From positions 2,418,001 through 2,482,000 of the forward strand of contig NZ_CP126269.1 in NCBI RefSeq assembly GCF_003234445.2: a stretch of 64,000 bases of DNA, in the 5' to 3' direction. The position numbers and the translations under genes are program-made. Positions within the stretch are counted from its first letter, which is position 1. Each line of letters opens with the position of its first letter. Below, piece by piece: positions 9,476 through 17,558 of the stretch. Origin of the DNA: Curtobacterium sp. MCLR17_036. Its GTDB lineage: Bacteria; Actinomycetota; Actinomycetes; Actinomycetales; Microbacteriaceae. The notes beneath the pieces are model-generated. The model saw only the letters and a list, made by a program, of their open reading frames with translations. It searched no databases and was not told where the DNA came from.

Positions 9476-10663
9476 ATGTCCCGCACCGACCACACCGCCC
9501 GTCCCCGCCTGCTCGTCCTCGGTTCGACGTTCCCGGCGCACCCCGACGACGGCGTCCCCGCGTTCGTGCTCGACCTCGCTCACCAGGAGGCCCTGGGCTT
9601 CGACACGATGGTGCTCACGCCGCGGGTGCCCGGCGGCGCGCGGACCGAGCGGATCGGCGACGTCGGCGTCCGGCGCTTCCCGTACTTCCCGAAGGCGTTC
9701 GAGGACCTGGCCGACGGCGCGATCCTCGACAACCTCAAGGAGCGGCGCTCCCGGATCGTGCAGGTGCCGGCGCTCGTGCTCGCGCAGTACCTGGCCGTGC
9801 GCCGCGTGGTGCGGTCCGCGAAGCCCGACGTCATCCACGCGCACTGGGCGATCCCGCAGGCCCTGGTCGCGACGCTCGCAGCCCCCGGGGTGCCGATCGT
9901 GGTCACCACGCACGGTGGCGACATCTACGCCCTCCGCGCCGCGCCGCTCGTCCGGCTCAAGCGCTGGGTCTTCGGGCGGTCCGCCCACGTCACCACCGTC
10001 AACTCCGAGATGCGCGACCGCCTGACGGAGTGGGGCGTACCCGAGTCGCGGTCCACGGTGATCCCGATGGGCGTCGACCTCGGTCCGGCCCGCGACACCC
10101 GCGCCCGCGTGCCCGCCCAGGAGCACCACGTCGTGGCCGTCGGCCGCCTGGTCGAGAAGAAGGGCTTCGGCAACCTGGTCGAGGCGCTCCGCGGCCTCGG
10201 CGACGACGTGCCGTGGCGACTCACGGTCGTCGGCGACGGTCCCTACCGGGCGCAGCTCGAGCAGCAGGCGGCCGGGCTCCCCGTGACGTTCCTCGGCCAG
10301 CGCGGTCGCACCGAGGTGCTCGAGACCCTCGCGTCCGCGACCGTCGTCGCCGTGCCGTCGGTCCCCGCCGCGAACGGCGACCAGGAGGGCCTGCCGGTCA
10401 CCCTGCTCGAGGCCGCCGCCGTCGGTGCCGCGATCGTCGCGAGCGACCTGCCCGGCATCCGCGACGTCGTCGAGGACGACGTGTCCGGCGTGCTCGTGCC
10501 GCCCGGCGACGTCCCGGCGCTCCGGGCCGCGCTGCAGCGCGTGCTCACCGACGACGCCGCACGTGCCCGCTACCAGGAGCGGGCCGTCGCGTCGGCGGCC
10601 GAGTTCTCGACGGAGCGGATCGGCGAGCGCTACCGCGCGGTGTTGTCCGACGCGATCGGCTGA
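9476..10663 (+). CDS. GT4-family glycosyltransferase
   Basis: 395 residues with a two-domain GT-B layout: N-terminal acceptor domain with LVLGSTFPAHPDDG, PDVIHAHWAIPQA and VTTHGGDIYAL; C-terminal donor domain with AVGRLVEKKGFGNLVEAL and the EX7E motif in EGLPVTLLEAAAVG. Cytosolic or membrane-peripheral transfer of a sugar from a nucleotide sugar to a glycan or lipid is expected. A GGAAAG ribosome binding site precedes the ATG. Its last 34 nt overlap the 3' end of the convergent membrane protein gene, inside a tandem-repeat area. Confidence 0.88.
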   Translation: MSRTDHTARPRLLVLGSTFPAHPDDGVPAFVLDLAHQEALGFDTMVLTPRVPGGARTERIGDVGVRRFPYFPKAFEDLADGAILDNLKERRSRIVQVPALVLAQYLAVRRVVRSAKPDVIHAHWAIPQALVATLAAPGVPIVVTTHGGDIYALRAAPLVRLKRWVFGRSAHVTTVNSEMRDRLTEWGVPESRSTVIPMGVDLGPARDTRARVPAQEHHVVAVGRLVEKKGFGNLVEALRGLGDDVPWRLTVVGDGPYRAQLEQQAAGLPVTFLGQRGRTEVLETLASATVVAVPSVPAANGDQEGLPVTLLEAAAVGAAIVASDLPGIRDVVEDDVSGVLVPPGDVPALRAALQRVLTDDAARARYQERAVASAAEFSTERIGERYRAVLSDAIG

Positions 10664-12195
10664 TCCCCGTCCGGGGTCGCCGTCGGCGCCGGTGCGGTCG
10701 GCGCCGGTGCGGTCGGCGCCGGTGCGGTCGGCGCCGGTGCGGTCGGTGCCGCCGTCGTGTCGTCCTGACCGCGCCGACGGAGGCCGTCGACCTCGCCGAG
10801 CACGAAGAGCGCGATCGTCACGGCAGTGAGGACACCCGCGAGCACCGTCGCGCCGAGCACCAGGGTCGCCGAGTGCGGCACGAGCGTCGCGCCGTCGAGG
10901 TGCAGGAGCGACCAGATCGGCACGAGGGCCAGGAGCGTCCACGCCGGCACGAGCACCACGGCCGCGCGCCGCGAGGCCCCGAGCCCTGCCGCCACCGCGA
11001 TCGCGATCGGCACCCAGACCGCCAGCGTGTAGCGGTTGATCGGTGCACCGCCGCCGGCCATGTAGCGGATCTCGACGAGCACGAAGAGCACGACGACCGT
11101 CACGAGCATCGCGACGACGAGCGCGCGCGGCCAGGCCTCGGCGGACCGGACGGCGCGCTCCCGCCGCCTGCCCGTCGCGCGACGCGCCACGAGCACCACG
11201 GCGGCGACCGCCAGCAGCAGGAGCGGCACGAGCAGGAGCGTCCACGGCACGGGGTCGCGCAGGTCGAGCGCACCGCGGTAGAGCGCGAAGAGCTGCTTCC
11301 AGAAGGACGGCTTCGTCGCCACCTCGCCGTCGGTGAAGTGGGCGCGGGGCACCCAGCCCGGCCACGGCTTCGGCCGACCGCTGAACGACCCGGCGACGAT
11401 GGTGTTGCGCACCCAGAACCACCCGGACGCCGCCGCGGCGGCGACCACGGGCACGAGCGCGACGACCACGCGGGCCCACACCCCTCGGAGCCGGCCGAGC
11501 CGGACCGTCCGGGCCAGCAGGAACGCCACCGCCACGGCCACCAGCCAGAGCGCGAAGGACAGCCGCGTGGTCATGCCGGCGGCCGTCACGAGTGCACCGC
11601 CAACGAGCAGCCGCGGTGTGAGACCCGAGCGCAGGGCGGCGCCGGCCACCCCGCACGCGAGGGCGCCGAGGAGCGCGGCGAGCGAGTCGTTGTAGACGAC
11701 GCCGGCCTGCACGACGAGCACCGCGGTGAAGGCCGACACGACCGCGACGGTGGCCGGCAGCCGGCGGGCCGCCGGGAAGCAGCGCGACGCCGCCCAGGCC
11801 GCGGCGGGGACGATCCCGGCCACGACGAGCGCGTTCACGACGCGCGCTGCGACGACCGCCTGCACGGGGTGTCCCCCGTCGACGAGCGGGCCGACGAGCG
11901 GCGCGAGCAGGACGTAGTAGAGCGGCGGGTGCTGCGCGACCCACTGCACCGGCGGGTGGTGGCCGAAGCCGGGCCGGAAGCGCACCCCGTCCATCAGGAC
12001 CGGCAGCTGCCCGTGCCAGACCCGGAGTGCGTAGTCGACGTGCGCCGACTCGTCCGTGCTGCTGAGCGGCTCGGTCGACGCGATCCGGGCGACGGCGGCG
12101 ACGAGCACGAACAGGGTGGCCGCGAGCACGACCGGGGTGGCCCAGTCGCGCCCGCGCACGCCGTCGAGCAGGACGCGCCGCACCCGCAGGGCCAC
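10630..12195 (-). CDS. Polytopic GT-C-like membrane protein with APTAP repeat tail
   Basis: 521 residues from the GTG at 12195, 8 nt after the ugd stop. After a short N-terminus and first helix comes STDESAHVDYALRVWHGQLP, the acidic loop also seen in the protein at the window start, then around ten helices. The last 60 residues are cytoplasmic and end in about four copies of APTAP coded by a 15-bp tandem repeat. A sugar-transfer role from a polyprenyl phosphate is inferred from the topology; no close family is named. Co-transcription with ugd is likely. The longer open frame upstream is rejected since it would lie over ugd. Confidence 0.7.
   Translation of the reverse strand: MALRVRRVLLDGVRGRDWATPVVLAATLFVLVAAVARIASTEPLSSTDESAHVDYALRVWHGQLPVLMDGVRFRPGFGHHPPVQWVAQHPPLYYVLLAPLVGPLVDGGHPVQAVVAARVVNALVVAGIVPAAAWAASRCFPAARRLPATVAVVSAFTAVLVVQAGVVYNDSLAALLGALACGVAGAALRSGLTPRLLVGGALVTAAGMTTRLSFALWLVAVAVAFLLARTVRLGRLRGVWARVVVALVPVVAAAAASGWFWVRNTIVAGSFSGRPKPWPGWVPRAHFTDGEVATKPSFWKQLFALYRGALDLRDPVPWTLLLVPLLLLAVAAVVLVARRATGRRRERAVRSAEAWPRALVVAMLVTVVVLFVLVEIRYMAGGGAPINRYTLAVWVPIAIAVAAGLGASRRAAVVLVPAWTLLALVPIWSLLHLDGATLVPHSATLVLGATVLAGVLTAVTIALFVLGEVDGLRRRGQDDTTAAPTAPAPTAPAPTAPAPTAPAPTATPDGDQPIASDNTAR
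10683..10744. repeat. 15-bp tandem repeat, four copies
   Basis: Unit CGGCGCCGGTGCGGT, four nearly identical head-to-tail copies, encoding the (A/P)PTAP tail on the minus strand. Likely length-variable between strains. Confidence 0.85.
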
Positions 12196-12203
12196 GGAGC
12201 GCC

Positions 12204-13511
12204 TCAGCGCCCCATGCCGCGGTACGTGAAGCCGGCTGCGGTCCAGGCGTCGCGGTCCAGGCAGTTGCGGCCGTCGACGACGACCGGGCCGGCGACGAGC
12301 GATGCCACCGTGGTCGCGTCGAGCTCGCGGAACTCGGTCCACTCGGTGAGCACGAGCACCAGCTCGGCACCGGTCAGCGCCTCGGACGCGCTCTCGGCGT
12401 AGTCGAGCTCGGGGTGCACGCGACGGGCGGTGCCGACGGCCTCGGGGTCGTAGGCCGAGACGGTCGCGCCGAGGGCGTGCAGTCGTGCGGCGATGTCGAG
12501 GGCCGGCGAGTCGCGGACGTCGTCCGAGTTCGGCTTGAAGGCCAGGCCGAGCACCGCGACGCGCTTGCCCGCGACGTCGCCGCCGAGCAGCTCCTGGGCG
12601 AGGTCGACGACGTGTGCGCGGCGGCGCAGGTTGGTGGCGTCGACGTCGGCCAGGAACGCGAGCGACTCCCCGACGCCGAGCTCGTCGGCACGGGCCTGGA
12701 ACGCGCGGATGTCCTTCGGCAGGCAGCCACCGCCGAAGCCGAGGCCGGCGTTCAGGAACTTGCGGCCGATGCGGGCGTCGTGGCCGATGGCGTCGGCGAG
12801 CGCGGTGACGTCGGCGCCGGCGACCTCGGCGATCTCGGCCATCGAGTTGATGAACGAGATCTTCGTCGCCAGGAACGCGTTCGCGCTGATCTTCACGAGC
12901 TCGGCCGTCGGCAGGTTGACGACGAGCCGCGGCGTGCCGGTCGACAGCGCCTCGGCGTAGACCTCGTCGAGCGCGGCGACGGCACGCTGCCCGTCCTCGC
13001 CGTCCGGCACGCCGTAGACGAAGCGGTCCGGGCTGATGGTGTCCTGCACCGCGAAGCCCTCGCGCAGGAACTCCGGGTTCCAGACGAGCGTCGCGCCGGG
13101 GACGGCCGCCGAGACCTCGTCGGCGAGCCGCGCGGCGGTGCCGACGGGCACGGTCGACTTGCCGACGACGAACTCGCCGGCCGACAGGTGCGGGGTGAGC
13201 GCGGCGACGGCGGCGTCGACGTAGGTCAGGTCCGCGGCGCCGGTCGGGCCCTGCGGCGTGCCGACGGCGAGGAAGTGCACCTGGGCGCCGGCGACCTCGG
13301 CCATGTCCGTGGTGAAGCGGATCCGGCCGGACGAGAGCGCCTCGGTCAGGATCTCCGGCAGCCCCGGCTCGAAGAAGGGGGCCTCGCCGGCGGCGAGCCG
13401 CTCGATCTTCGCGGGGTCGACGTCGACGGCGACGACGTCGTGTCCGAGCTTGGCCATGGAGGCGGCGTGCACGGCACCGAGGTAGCCGCAGCCGATCACA
13501 GAGATACGCAC
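12204..13511 (-). CDS. ugd: UDP-glucose 6-dehydrogenase
   Basis: 435 residues, full length. N-terminal Rossmann motif ISVIGCGYLGAVHA, the NAD-binding VAVDVD segment, the conserved KSTVPVGT loop, and GLGFGGGCLPKDI with the catalytic Cys at residue 263. It oxidises UDP-glucose to UDP-glucuronate with two NAD, providing precursor for acidic exopolysaccharide. The GTG start is fixed by TAGCGT 6 nt upstream. It leads a probable two-gene operon with the membrane protein that follows. Confidence 0.95.
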   Translation of the reverse strand: MRISVIGCGYLGAVHAASMAKLGHDVVAVDVDPAKIERLAAGEAPFFEPGLPEILTEALSSGRIRFTTDMAEVAGAQVHFLAVGTPQGPTGAADLTYVDAAVAALTPHLSAGEFVVGKSTVPVGTAARLADEVSAAVPGATLVWNPEFLREGFAVQDTISPDRFVYGVPDGEDGQRAVAALDEVYAEALSTGTPRLVVNLPTAELVKISANAFLATKISFINSMAEIAEVAGADVTALADAIGHDARIGRKFLNAGLGFGGGCLPKDIRAFQARADELGVGESLAFLADVDATNLRRRAHVVDLAQELLGGDVAGKRVAVLGLAFKPNSDDVRDSPALDIAARLHALGATVSAYDPEAVGTARRVHPELDYAESASEALTGAELVLVLTEWTEFRELDATTVASLVAGPVVVDGRNCLDRDAWTAAGFTYRGMGR

Positions 13512-13517
13512 GCGAAG

Positions 13518-13523
13518 ACGCTA
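13518..13523 (-). promoter_or_regulatory. -10 hexamer TAGCGT, leaderless ugd
   Basis: TAGCGT with a 6-nt gap to the GTG at 13511. Confidence 0.55.
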
Positions 13524-13578
13524 CCGGTTTCTCACGCAGATGCCAGCACGGCCCCGCCGCCCGGCGCGGCCCCCGTCG

Positions 13579-14139
13579 TCAGGAGCGGACGTCGCCCCAC
13601 GGCGGCCGCTCCGGGCCGCCGACGATCTCGTCCCAGTCCGGCTCGCGGTGCCGGCGCCTGGCCTCGTACGCCTCCACCAGGTCGTGCAGGACGGCGACGA
13701 CGAGGTCGGCGTGCGGCACGTCGGCGAGCACCACGGCCGGGTCCTCACCGGGGAACACGAGCACGTCGCCGGAGCGGAACAGTCCCTGCAGCCCGCGGCG
13801 GCGCACCGTGACGTCGTAGCCGCGGGAGTGCAGCAGCTCGTGCCGGGTGCGGGTGCCGAGCCCCTGCACGACGACCAGGCGACGCGTCGTCACGATGTAC
13901 CGCTCGGACATCCAGCGGAAGAGCGGGACGGCGCCGCCGACCACGACGAGGAGCACGACGAGGCCCGCCACGACGGCGTTCAGCCACGCGAGCTGGGCCT
14001 GGAAGACGCCGAAGCCGAACCCGCCGGCTGCGGTCACGAGCACGACGAACACGGCCGGGCGCACCAGGCGCCGAGCGTGCGGTCGCAGGCGCGCGACGAC
14101 GCGTTCGGGCGGCGGCTCGGCGGTCATGCCGTCATGCAT
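13579..14139 (-). CDS. PH (bPH2)-domain membrane protein
   Basis: 186 residues: two adjacent transmembrane helices (about residues 26-46 and 52-72), then a bacterial PH-like domain with FRWMSERYIVTTRRLVVVQG, the usual pattern of YdbS/bPH2 proteins. Function of the family is unknown, though membrane placement is clear. The first ATG overlaps the end of birA by 8 nt; the second Met (residue 5) is a possible start. This birA then PH-domain arrangement is common in actinobacteria. Confidence 0.8.
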   Translation of the reverse strand: MHDGMTAEPPPERVVARLRPHARRLVRPAVFVVLVTAAGGFGFGVFQAQLAWLNAVVAGLVVLLVVVGGAVPLFRWMSERYIVTTRRLVVVQGLGTRTRHELLHSRGYDVTVRRRGLQGLFRSGDVLVFPGEDPAVVLADVPHADLVVAVLHDLVEAYEARRRHREPDWDEIVGGPERPPWGDVRS

Positions 14140-14932
14140 ACCGCAGGTGGGTGACGTCCCCCACGGCGACGCCCCTCGCGGCGCCGGCTCGATCCCGGAT
14201 CGTGATGCGGCCCTCGTCGTCGATGCCGGTCGCGTCCGCCTCCTCGACCGTGCCGTCGGGCAGCTCGAGGCGGATGCGGCGACCGATCGTGCCGCACGCG
14301 GCGCGGACGCGGGACCGGACCGTCTCGGCGGCGGGACCGCCGGCGGCCAGGGCGACCACGGCCTCCAGGAGGGCCCGGTGGAAGGCGGACAGGACCGCGT
14401 CGGCCAGGGTGGGTGCGTCGTCGACCGCGCCCGCCAGCCGCAGGGACGTCGACGTCGGCGTCGGCAGCCGGTCGGCGGGGATGGTGAGGTTGACGCCGGC
14501 TCCCACGACGACGCTGCCGTCCGTGGCGACCTGGCAGAGGATCCCGCACACCTTGTCGCCGGCGACCTGCACGTCGTTCGGCCACTTCACGACGACCACT
14601 GCGTCGGACGGCAGGACCGACGCGACGGCGTCGCGCATCGCCGCACCGGCAACGAGGGGCAGCCACCCGCGGTCGCGGTCGTCGAGGTCGGCCCGGACGA
14701 GCACGCTCGCAGCGAGCGTCTCGCCGGCGGGGGCGGACCACGAGCGGTCGAGCCGGCCGCGGCCGGCGGTCTGGTCCATGGTGGCGACGACGCTCCCGTG
14801 CTGCCGGCGGGGCGCGACGTCGAGCAGGTCCGCGTTGGTGGACCCGGTCCGCGCCGGCGTCGCGAGGGTCGCTCCGGACGCCCGGACCGCGGTGGCGGTG
14901 ACGGGGAAGGACGACGACGCGGGTGTGGACAT
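14132..14932 (-). CDS. birA: Biotin-[acetyl-CoA-carboxylase] ligase
   Basis: 266 residues. Core motifs: ARTGSTNADLL, then VVATMDQTAGRGRLDRSW (biotinyl-AMP loop), VVVKWPNDVQVAGDKVCGIL with the catalytic Lys, and a small C-terminal beta domain. There is no N-terminal helix-turn-helix, so it is a monofunctional ligase not a repressor. It activates biotin as biotinyl-5'-AMP and attaches it to the BCCP Lys, here most likely that of the carboxylase at 23023-24798. Leaderless TACATT 7 nt upstream; divergent from accD5. Confidence 0.92.
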   Translation of the reverse strand: MSTPASSSFPVTATAVRASGATLATPARTGSTNADLLDVAPRRQHGSVVATMDQTAGRGRLDRSWSAPAGETLAASVLVRADLDDRDRGWLPLVAGAAMRDAVASVLPSDAVVVVKWPNDVQVAGDKVCGILCQVATDGSVVVGAGVNLTIPADRLPTPTSTSLRLAGAVDDAPTLADAVLSAFHRALLEAVVALAAGGPAAETVRSRVRAACGTIGRRIRLELPDGTVEEADATGIDDEGRITIRDRAGAARGVAVGDVTHLRYA

Positions 14933-14939
14933 GCACGCA

Positions 14940-14945
14940 AATGTA
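14940..14945 (-). promoter_or_regulatory. -10 hexamer TACATT, leaderless birA
   Basis: TACATT on the minus strand with a 7-nt gap to the birA ATG. Confidence 0.45.
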
Positions 14946-14994
14946 CGGCCAGGAACCGTGGGGGTCCTCCAACCGACCCCGTCCTGGCCGCCGG

Positions 14995-15000
14995 TAGGGT
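14995..15000 (+). promoter_or_regulatory. -10 hexamer TAGGGT, leaderless accD5
   Basis: TAGGGT with a 6-nt gap to the GTG at 15007. Together with the birA site only about 50 bp away it makes a compact divergent promoter pair. Confidence 0.55.
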
Positions 15001-15006
15001 GAGCGG

Positions 15007-16602
15007 GTGACCACAGGAGACACCCCCGATCTCTCGACGACGGCCGGCCGACTCGCCGACCTCCGCGACCGGTACCACGAAGCCGTGACCGCCGCGGGTG
15101 AAGCCGCCATCGCGAAGCAGCACGCCAAGGGCAAGGGCACGGCGCGCGAACGCATCGAGCAGCTGCTCGACGAGAACTCCTTCGTGGAGTTCGACGAGTT
15201 CGTGCGGCACCGCACCACCTCGTTCGGCATGGACGCCAAGCGCCCCTACGGCGACGCGGTCGTCACCGGTGTCGGCACGATCCACGGCCGCAACGTCGCC
15301 GTGTACGCACAGGACTTCACGGTCTTCGGCGGGTCGCTCGGCGAGGTCGCCGGCGAGAAGATCATCAAGGTCATGCAGCACGCGCTGAAGACCGGTGTGC
15401 CGATCATCGGCATCCTCGACTCCGGCGGCGCGCGCATCCAGGAAGGCGTGGTCGCGCTCGGCAAGTACGGCGAGATCTTCCGCCTCAACACCCAGGCGTC
15501 CGGCGTCATCCCGCAGATCTCGATCGTCATGGGCCCGGCGGCCGGCGGTGCGGTGTACTCCCCCGCGCTCACCGACTTCGTCATCATGGTCGACAAGACC
15601 AGCCACATGTTCGTCACCGGCCCCGACGTCATCAAGACCGTCACCGGCGAGGACGTCGGCTTCGAGGAGCTCGGCGGCGCCCAGACGCACAACGCGGTCT
15701 CCGGTGTGGCCCACTACCTCGCCGAGGACGAGACCGACGCGCTCGACTACGCCCGCTCGCTCATCGGGTTCCTGCCGGACAACAACCTGTCCGACGCCCC
15801 GGCGTACGACGTCGCCCCCGAGCTCGAGACCACCGACGCCGACCACGAGCTCGACCTCGTCATCCCGGACTCGACGAACCAGCCGTACGACGTCACCACG
15901 ATCATCGAGCACGTCGTCGACGACGGCGAGTTCCTCGAGGTCCAGCCGCTCTTCGCGCCGAACATCCTCATCGGCTTCGGTCGGGTCGAGGGCAGCACGG
16001 TCGGCATCATCGCGAACCAGCCGCAGGCCATGGCCGGCACGCTGAACATCGACGCCGGCGAGAAGGCCGCGCGCTTCGTGCGGTTCTGCGACGCCTTCGG
16101 CATCCCGATCCTCACCCTGGTCGACGTGCCCGGCTACCTGCCCGGCACCGACCAGGAGTGGACCGGCGTCATCCGCCGCGGTGCGAAGCTGCTGTACGCC
16201 TACGCCGAGGCCACCGTCCCGCTCGTCACCGTCATCACCCGCAAGGCGTACGGCGGCGCGTACATCGTCATGGGCTCGAAGCAGCTCGGCGCCGACATCA
16301 ACCTGGCGTGGCCGACCGCCGAGATCGCCGTGATGGGCGGCCAGGGCGCCGTGAACATCCTGTACCGCGCCGAGATCAAGCGCGCCGAGGAGTCCGGCGA
16401 GGACGTCGCCGCCGTGCGCACGAAGCTCGCGAACGAGTACACCTACAACGTGGCGTCGCCGTACCTGGCGGCCGAGCGCGGCGAGCTCGACGGCATCATC
16501 CAGCCGCACGCCACGCGCGTCTCGGTGATCAAGGCGCTCCGGTCACTGCGCGGCAAGCGTGCGACGCTGCCGCCGAAGAAGCACGGGAACATCCCCCTCT
16601 GA
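15007..16602 (+). CDS. accD5: Acyl-CoA carboxylase beta subunit (carboxyltransferase, AccD5/PccB)
   Basis: 531 residues, the full length of actinobacterial AccD/PccB. Two crotonase-like halves are seen: [11 protein letters not shown] and [15 protein letters not shown] in the N-terminal half, [17 protein letters not shown] and [15 protein letters not shown] in the C-terminal half (oxyanion-hole glycines). It moves the carboxyl group from carboxybiotin to acetyl- or propionyl-CoA, feeding fatty acid and methyl-branched lipid synthesis. GTG start with a leaderless promoter. Followed by its epsilon subunit 13 nt later and divergent from birA. Confidence 0.93.
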   Translation: MTTGDTPDLSTTAGRLADLRDRYHEAVTAAGEAAIAKQHAKGKGTARERIEQLLDENSFVEFDEFVRHRTTSFGMDAKRPYGDAVVTGVGTIHGRNVAVYAQDFTVFGGSLGEVAGEKIIKVMQHALKTGVPIIGILDSGGARIQEGVVALGKYGEIFRLNTQASGVIPQISIVMGPAAGGAVYSPALTDFVIMVDKTSHMFVTGPDVIKTVTGEDVGFEELGGAQTHNAVSGVAHYLAEDETDALDYARSLIGFLPDNNLSDAPAYDVAPELETTDADHELDLVIPDSTNQPYDVTTIIEHVVDDGEFLEVQPLFAPNILIGFGRVEGSTVGIIANQPQAMAGTLNIDAGEKAARFVRFCDAFGIPILTLVDVPGYLPGTDQEWTGVIRRGAKLLYAYAEATVPLVTVITRKAYGGAYIVMGSKQLGADINLAWPTAEIAVMGGQGAVNILYRAEIKRAEESGEDVAAVRTKLANEYTYNVASPYLAAERGELDGIIQPHATRVSVIKALRSLRGKRATLPPKKHGNIPL

Positions 16603-16615
16603 TGGGCGCGCACTG

Positions 16616-16870
16616 ATGGGCCGTCACGCAGCCCCCGTCCCCGCGGACGAACCGGCGTCGGTCGCCGACGTCCACGTGGTGTCCGGCGAGCCGTCGCCCG
16701 AGGAGCTCGCCGCCGTCGTCGCCGTCCTGCAGCGCCAGGCCGACGAGGCAGCAGCCGCCGGCCGCGCCGAGGTCGTCGACCGGCCCCGGGCAGGCTGGGA
16801 CGCCTCGGCCCGCGGCCTGCGACGCCCGCTCGACCACGGGCAGGGCGCCTGGAGCCGTTCGCTCCGCTGA
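16616..16870 (+). CDS. accE: Acyl-CoA carboxylase epsilon subunit
   Basis: 84 residues. A Pro/Ala-rich N-terminus leads into VHVVSGEPSPEELAAVVAVLQRQADEAA, the short helix-forming motif of the AccE/PF13822 family, and a C-terminal segment ending GAWSRSLR. In Streptomyces and Mycobacterium, epsilon subunits of this kind bind AccD5 and raise complex activity. It follows accD5 by 13 nt, which supports the assignment. Confidence 0.88.
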   Translation: MGRHAAPVPADEPASVADVHVVSGEPSPEELAAVVAVLQRQADEAAAAGRAEVVDRPRAGWDASARGLRRPLDHGQGAWSRSLR

Positions 16871-17077
16871 TGTACCCCTCCGGGGAGCGCGACCCGTCCG
16901 CGTTGCAGGCTGCACTTCCCGGTCGGTATCCCCTCGATCGGGGGACACGGGATGCGCAAACCGACCAGATCTGGGCGTTTTGTCCCCCGAAATGATGACT
17001 GACACGGGTTGCGGGTGGGGGCAGGATTGACGTGTTCGGTGTCCTTCTCTGAAGAACATCGCAGGTCGGTGGCCGAC

Positions 17078-17083
17078 TAGGGT
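17078..17083 (+). promoter_or_regulatory. -10 hexamer TAGGGT for putative small RNA
   Basis: TAGGGT in the gene-free stretch. No good -35 is visible; transcription would begin near 17090. Confidence 0.35.
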
Positions 17084-17089
17084 ACGACG

Positions 17090-17185
17090 CCACCGTCCGC
17101 ATCGAGGCAGGGCGACATTCGGGTTGTCGCTCAGTCTCGGGTCGTGAACGGGCCGGTCGGACTCCGACCGGCCCGTTCCCCGTTT
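17090..17185 (+). ncRNA. Putative small RNA (structure-based)
   Basis: A possible 95-nt transcript from the TAGGGT at 17078. It contains a small stem GCGACA/TGTCGC (17112-17117 with 17125-17130, 7-nt loop TTCGGGT) and ends in a perfect 15-bp hairpin at 17146-17178 followed by CCCCGTTTCC. No gene lies between promoter and hairpin, so the hairpin is not explained as the terminator of a coding gene unless it serves accE read-through. No known RNA family is recognised. Confidence 0.3.
17146..17178 (+). terminator. Strong 15-bp hairpin terminator
   Basis: GAACGGGCCGGTCGG, loop ACT, then the exact complement, followed by CCCCGTTT. May end accE read-through or the putative small RNA. Confidence 0.65.
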
Positions 17186-17314
17186 CCGGGGCGTTCGCAC
17201 GCGCACCCCCTCCGCGACGGTCCACGCGACGATCGACTCGTGCGTCGTCGGGACGGTCGCGCCAGCCGGCGACCGTCAGCCGTCGGCGCTGGCGCGGCGC
17301 GACCAGGTGGCGGA

Positions 17315-17350
17315 CGGGAGGCCCGTGGCGCCGCCGCCACGCGCCTCCCG
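17315..17350. repeat. Family-D palindrome (degenerate copy)
   Basis: CGGGAGGCCCGTGGCG at 17315-17330 and the complement with one mismatch at 17335-17350. It lies between two convergent genes, as do most family-D copies. Confidence 0.65.
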
Positions 17351-17413
17351 GCCTCCACGGACCGCGTCCGCTGCCGCGCGCACCAGCTCCGCGACGATCC
17401 ACGTGACGATCAC

Positions 17414-17520
17414 CACGTGTCGTGTCGGAACATGCGCACGCACCGCATGCACGCGCATGTTCCGACGCTCCACGCGTCGATCGCCTCGTGTCGTGTCGGA
17501 ACGTGCGCAGTCGCCGCACG
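17414..17520. repeat. Family-C palindrome with a half copy
   Basis: Perfect 14-bp arms GTCGGAACATGCGC (17424-17437) and complement (17453-17466). The preceding CGTGTCGTGTCGGAAC is repeated about 70 bp later (from 17488), where only the left half is kept (one change, CATGCGC to CGTGCGC). Confidence 0.6.
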
Positions 17521-17558
17521 ACCGCGCGCCCGGCGCAGGTCGAGCAGGCGGCCCGGCG

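Larger units (their letters stand above)
16871..17558. other. 688-bp gene-free stretch with promoter, hairpins and repeats
   Basis: Between the convergent accE and kinase-like genes. It holds, in order, a small GC hairpin right after accE, a TAGGGT -10 at 17078, a possible small RNA ending in a strong hairpin at 17146-17178, a family-D palindrome at 17315-17350 and family-C repeats at 17414-17520. No coding sequence with convincing codon usage was seen. Confidence 0.6.

Noticed and set aside
8204..12370. A continuous 1388-residue minus-strand open frame
   Set aside because: Only its 3' part (to 9427) has family motifs; the rest is antisense to the GT4 gene and out of frame with the membrane protein, as expected from high GC where stops are rare.
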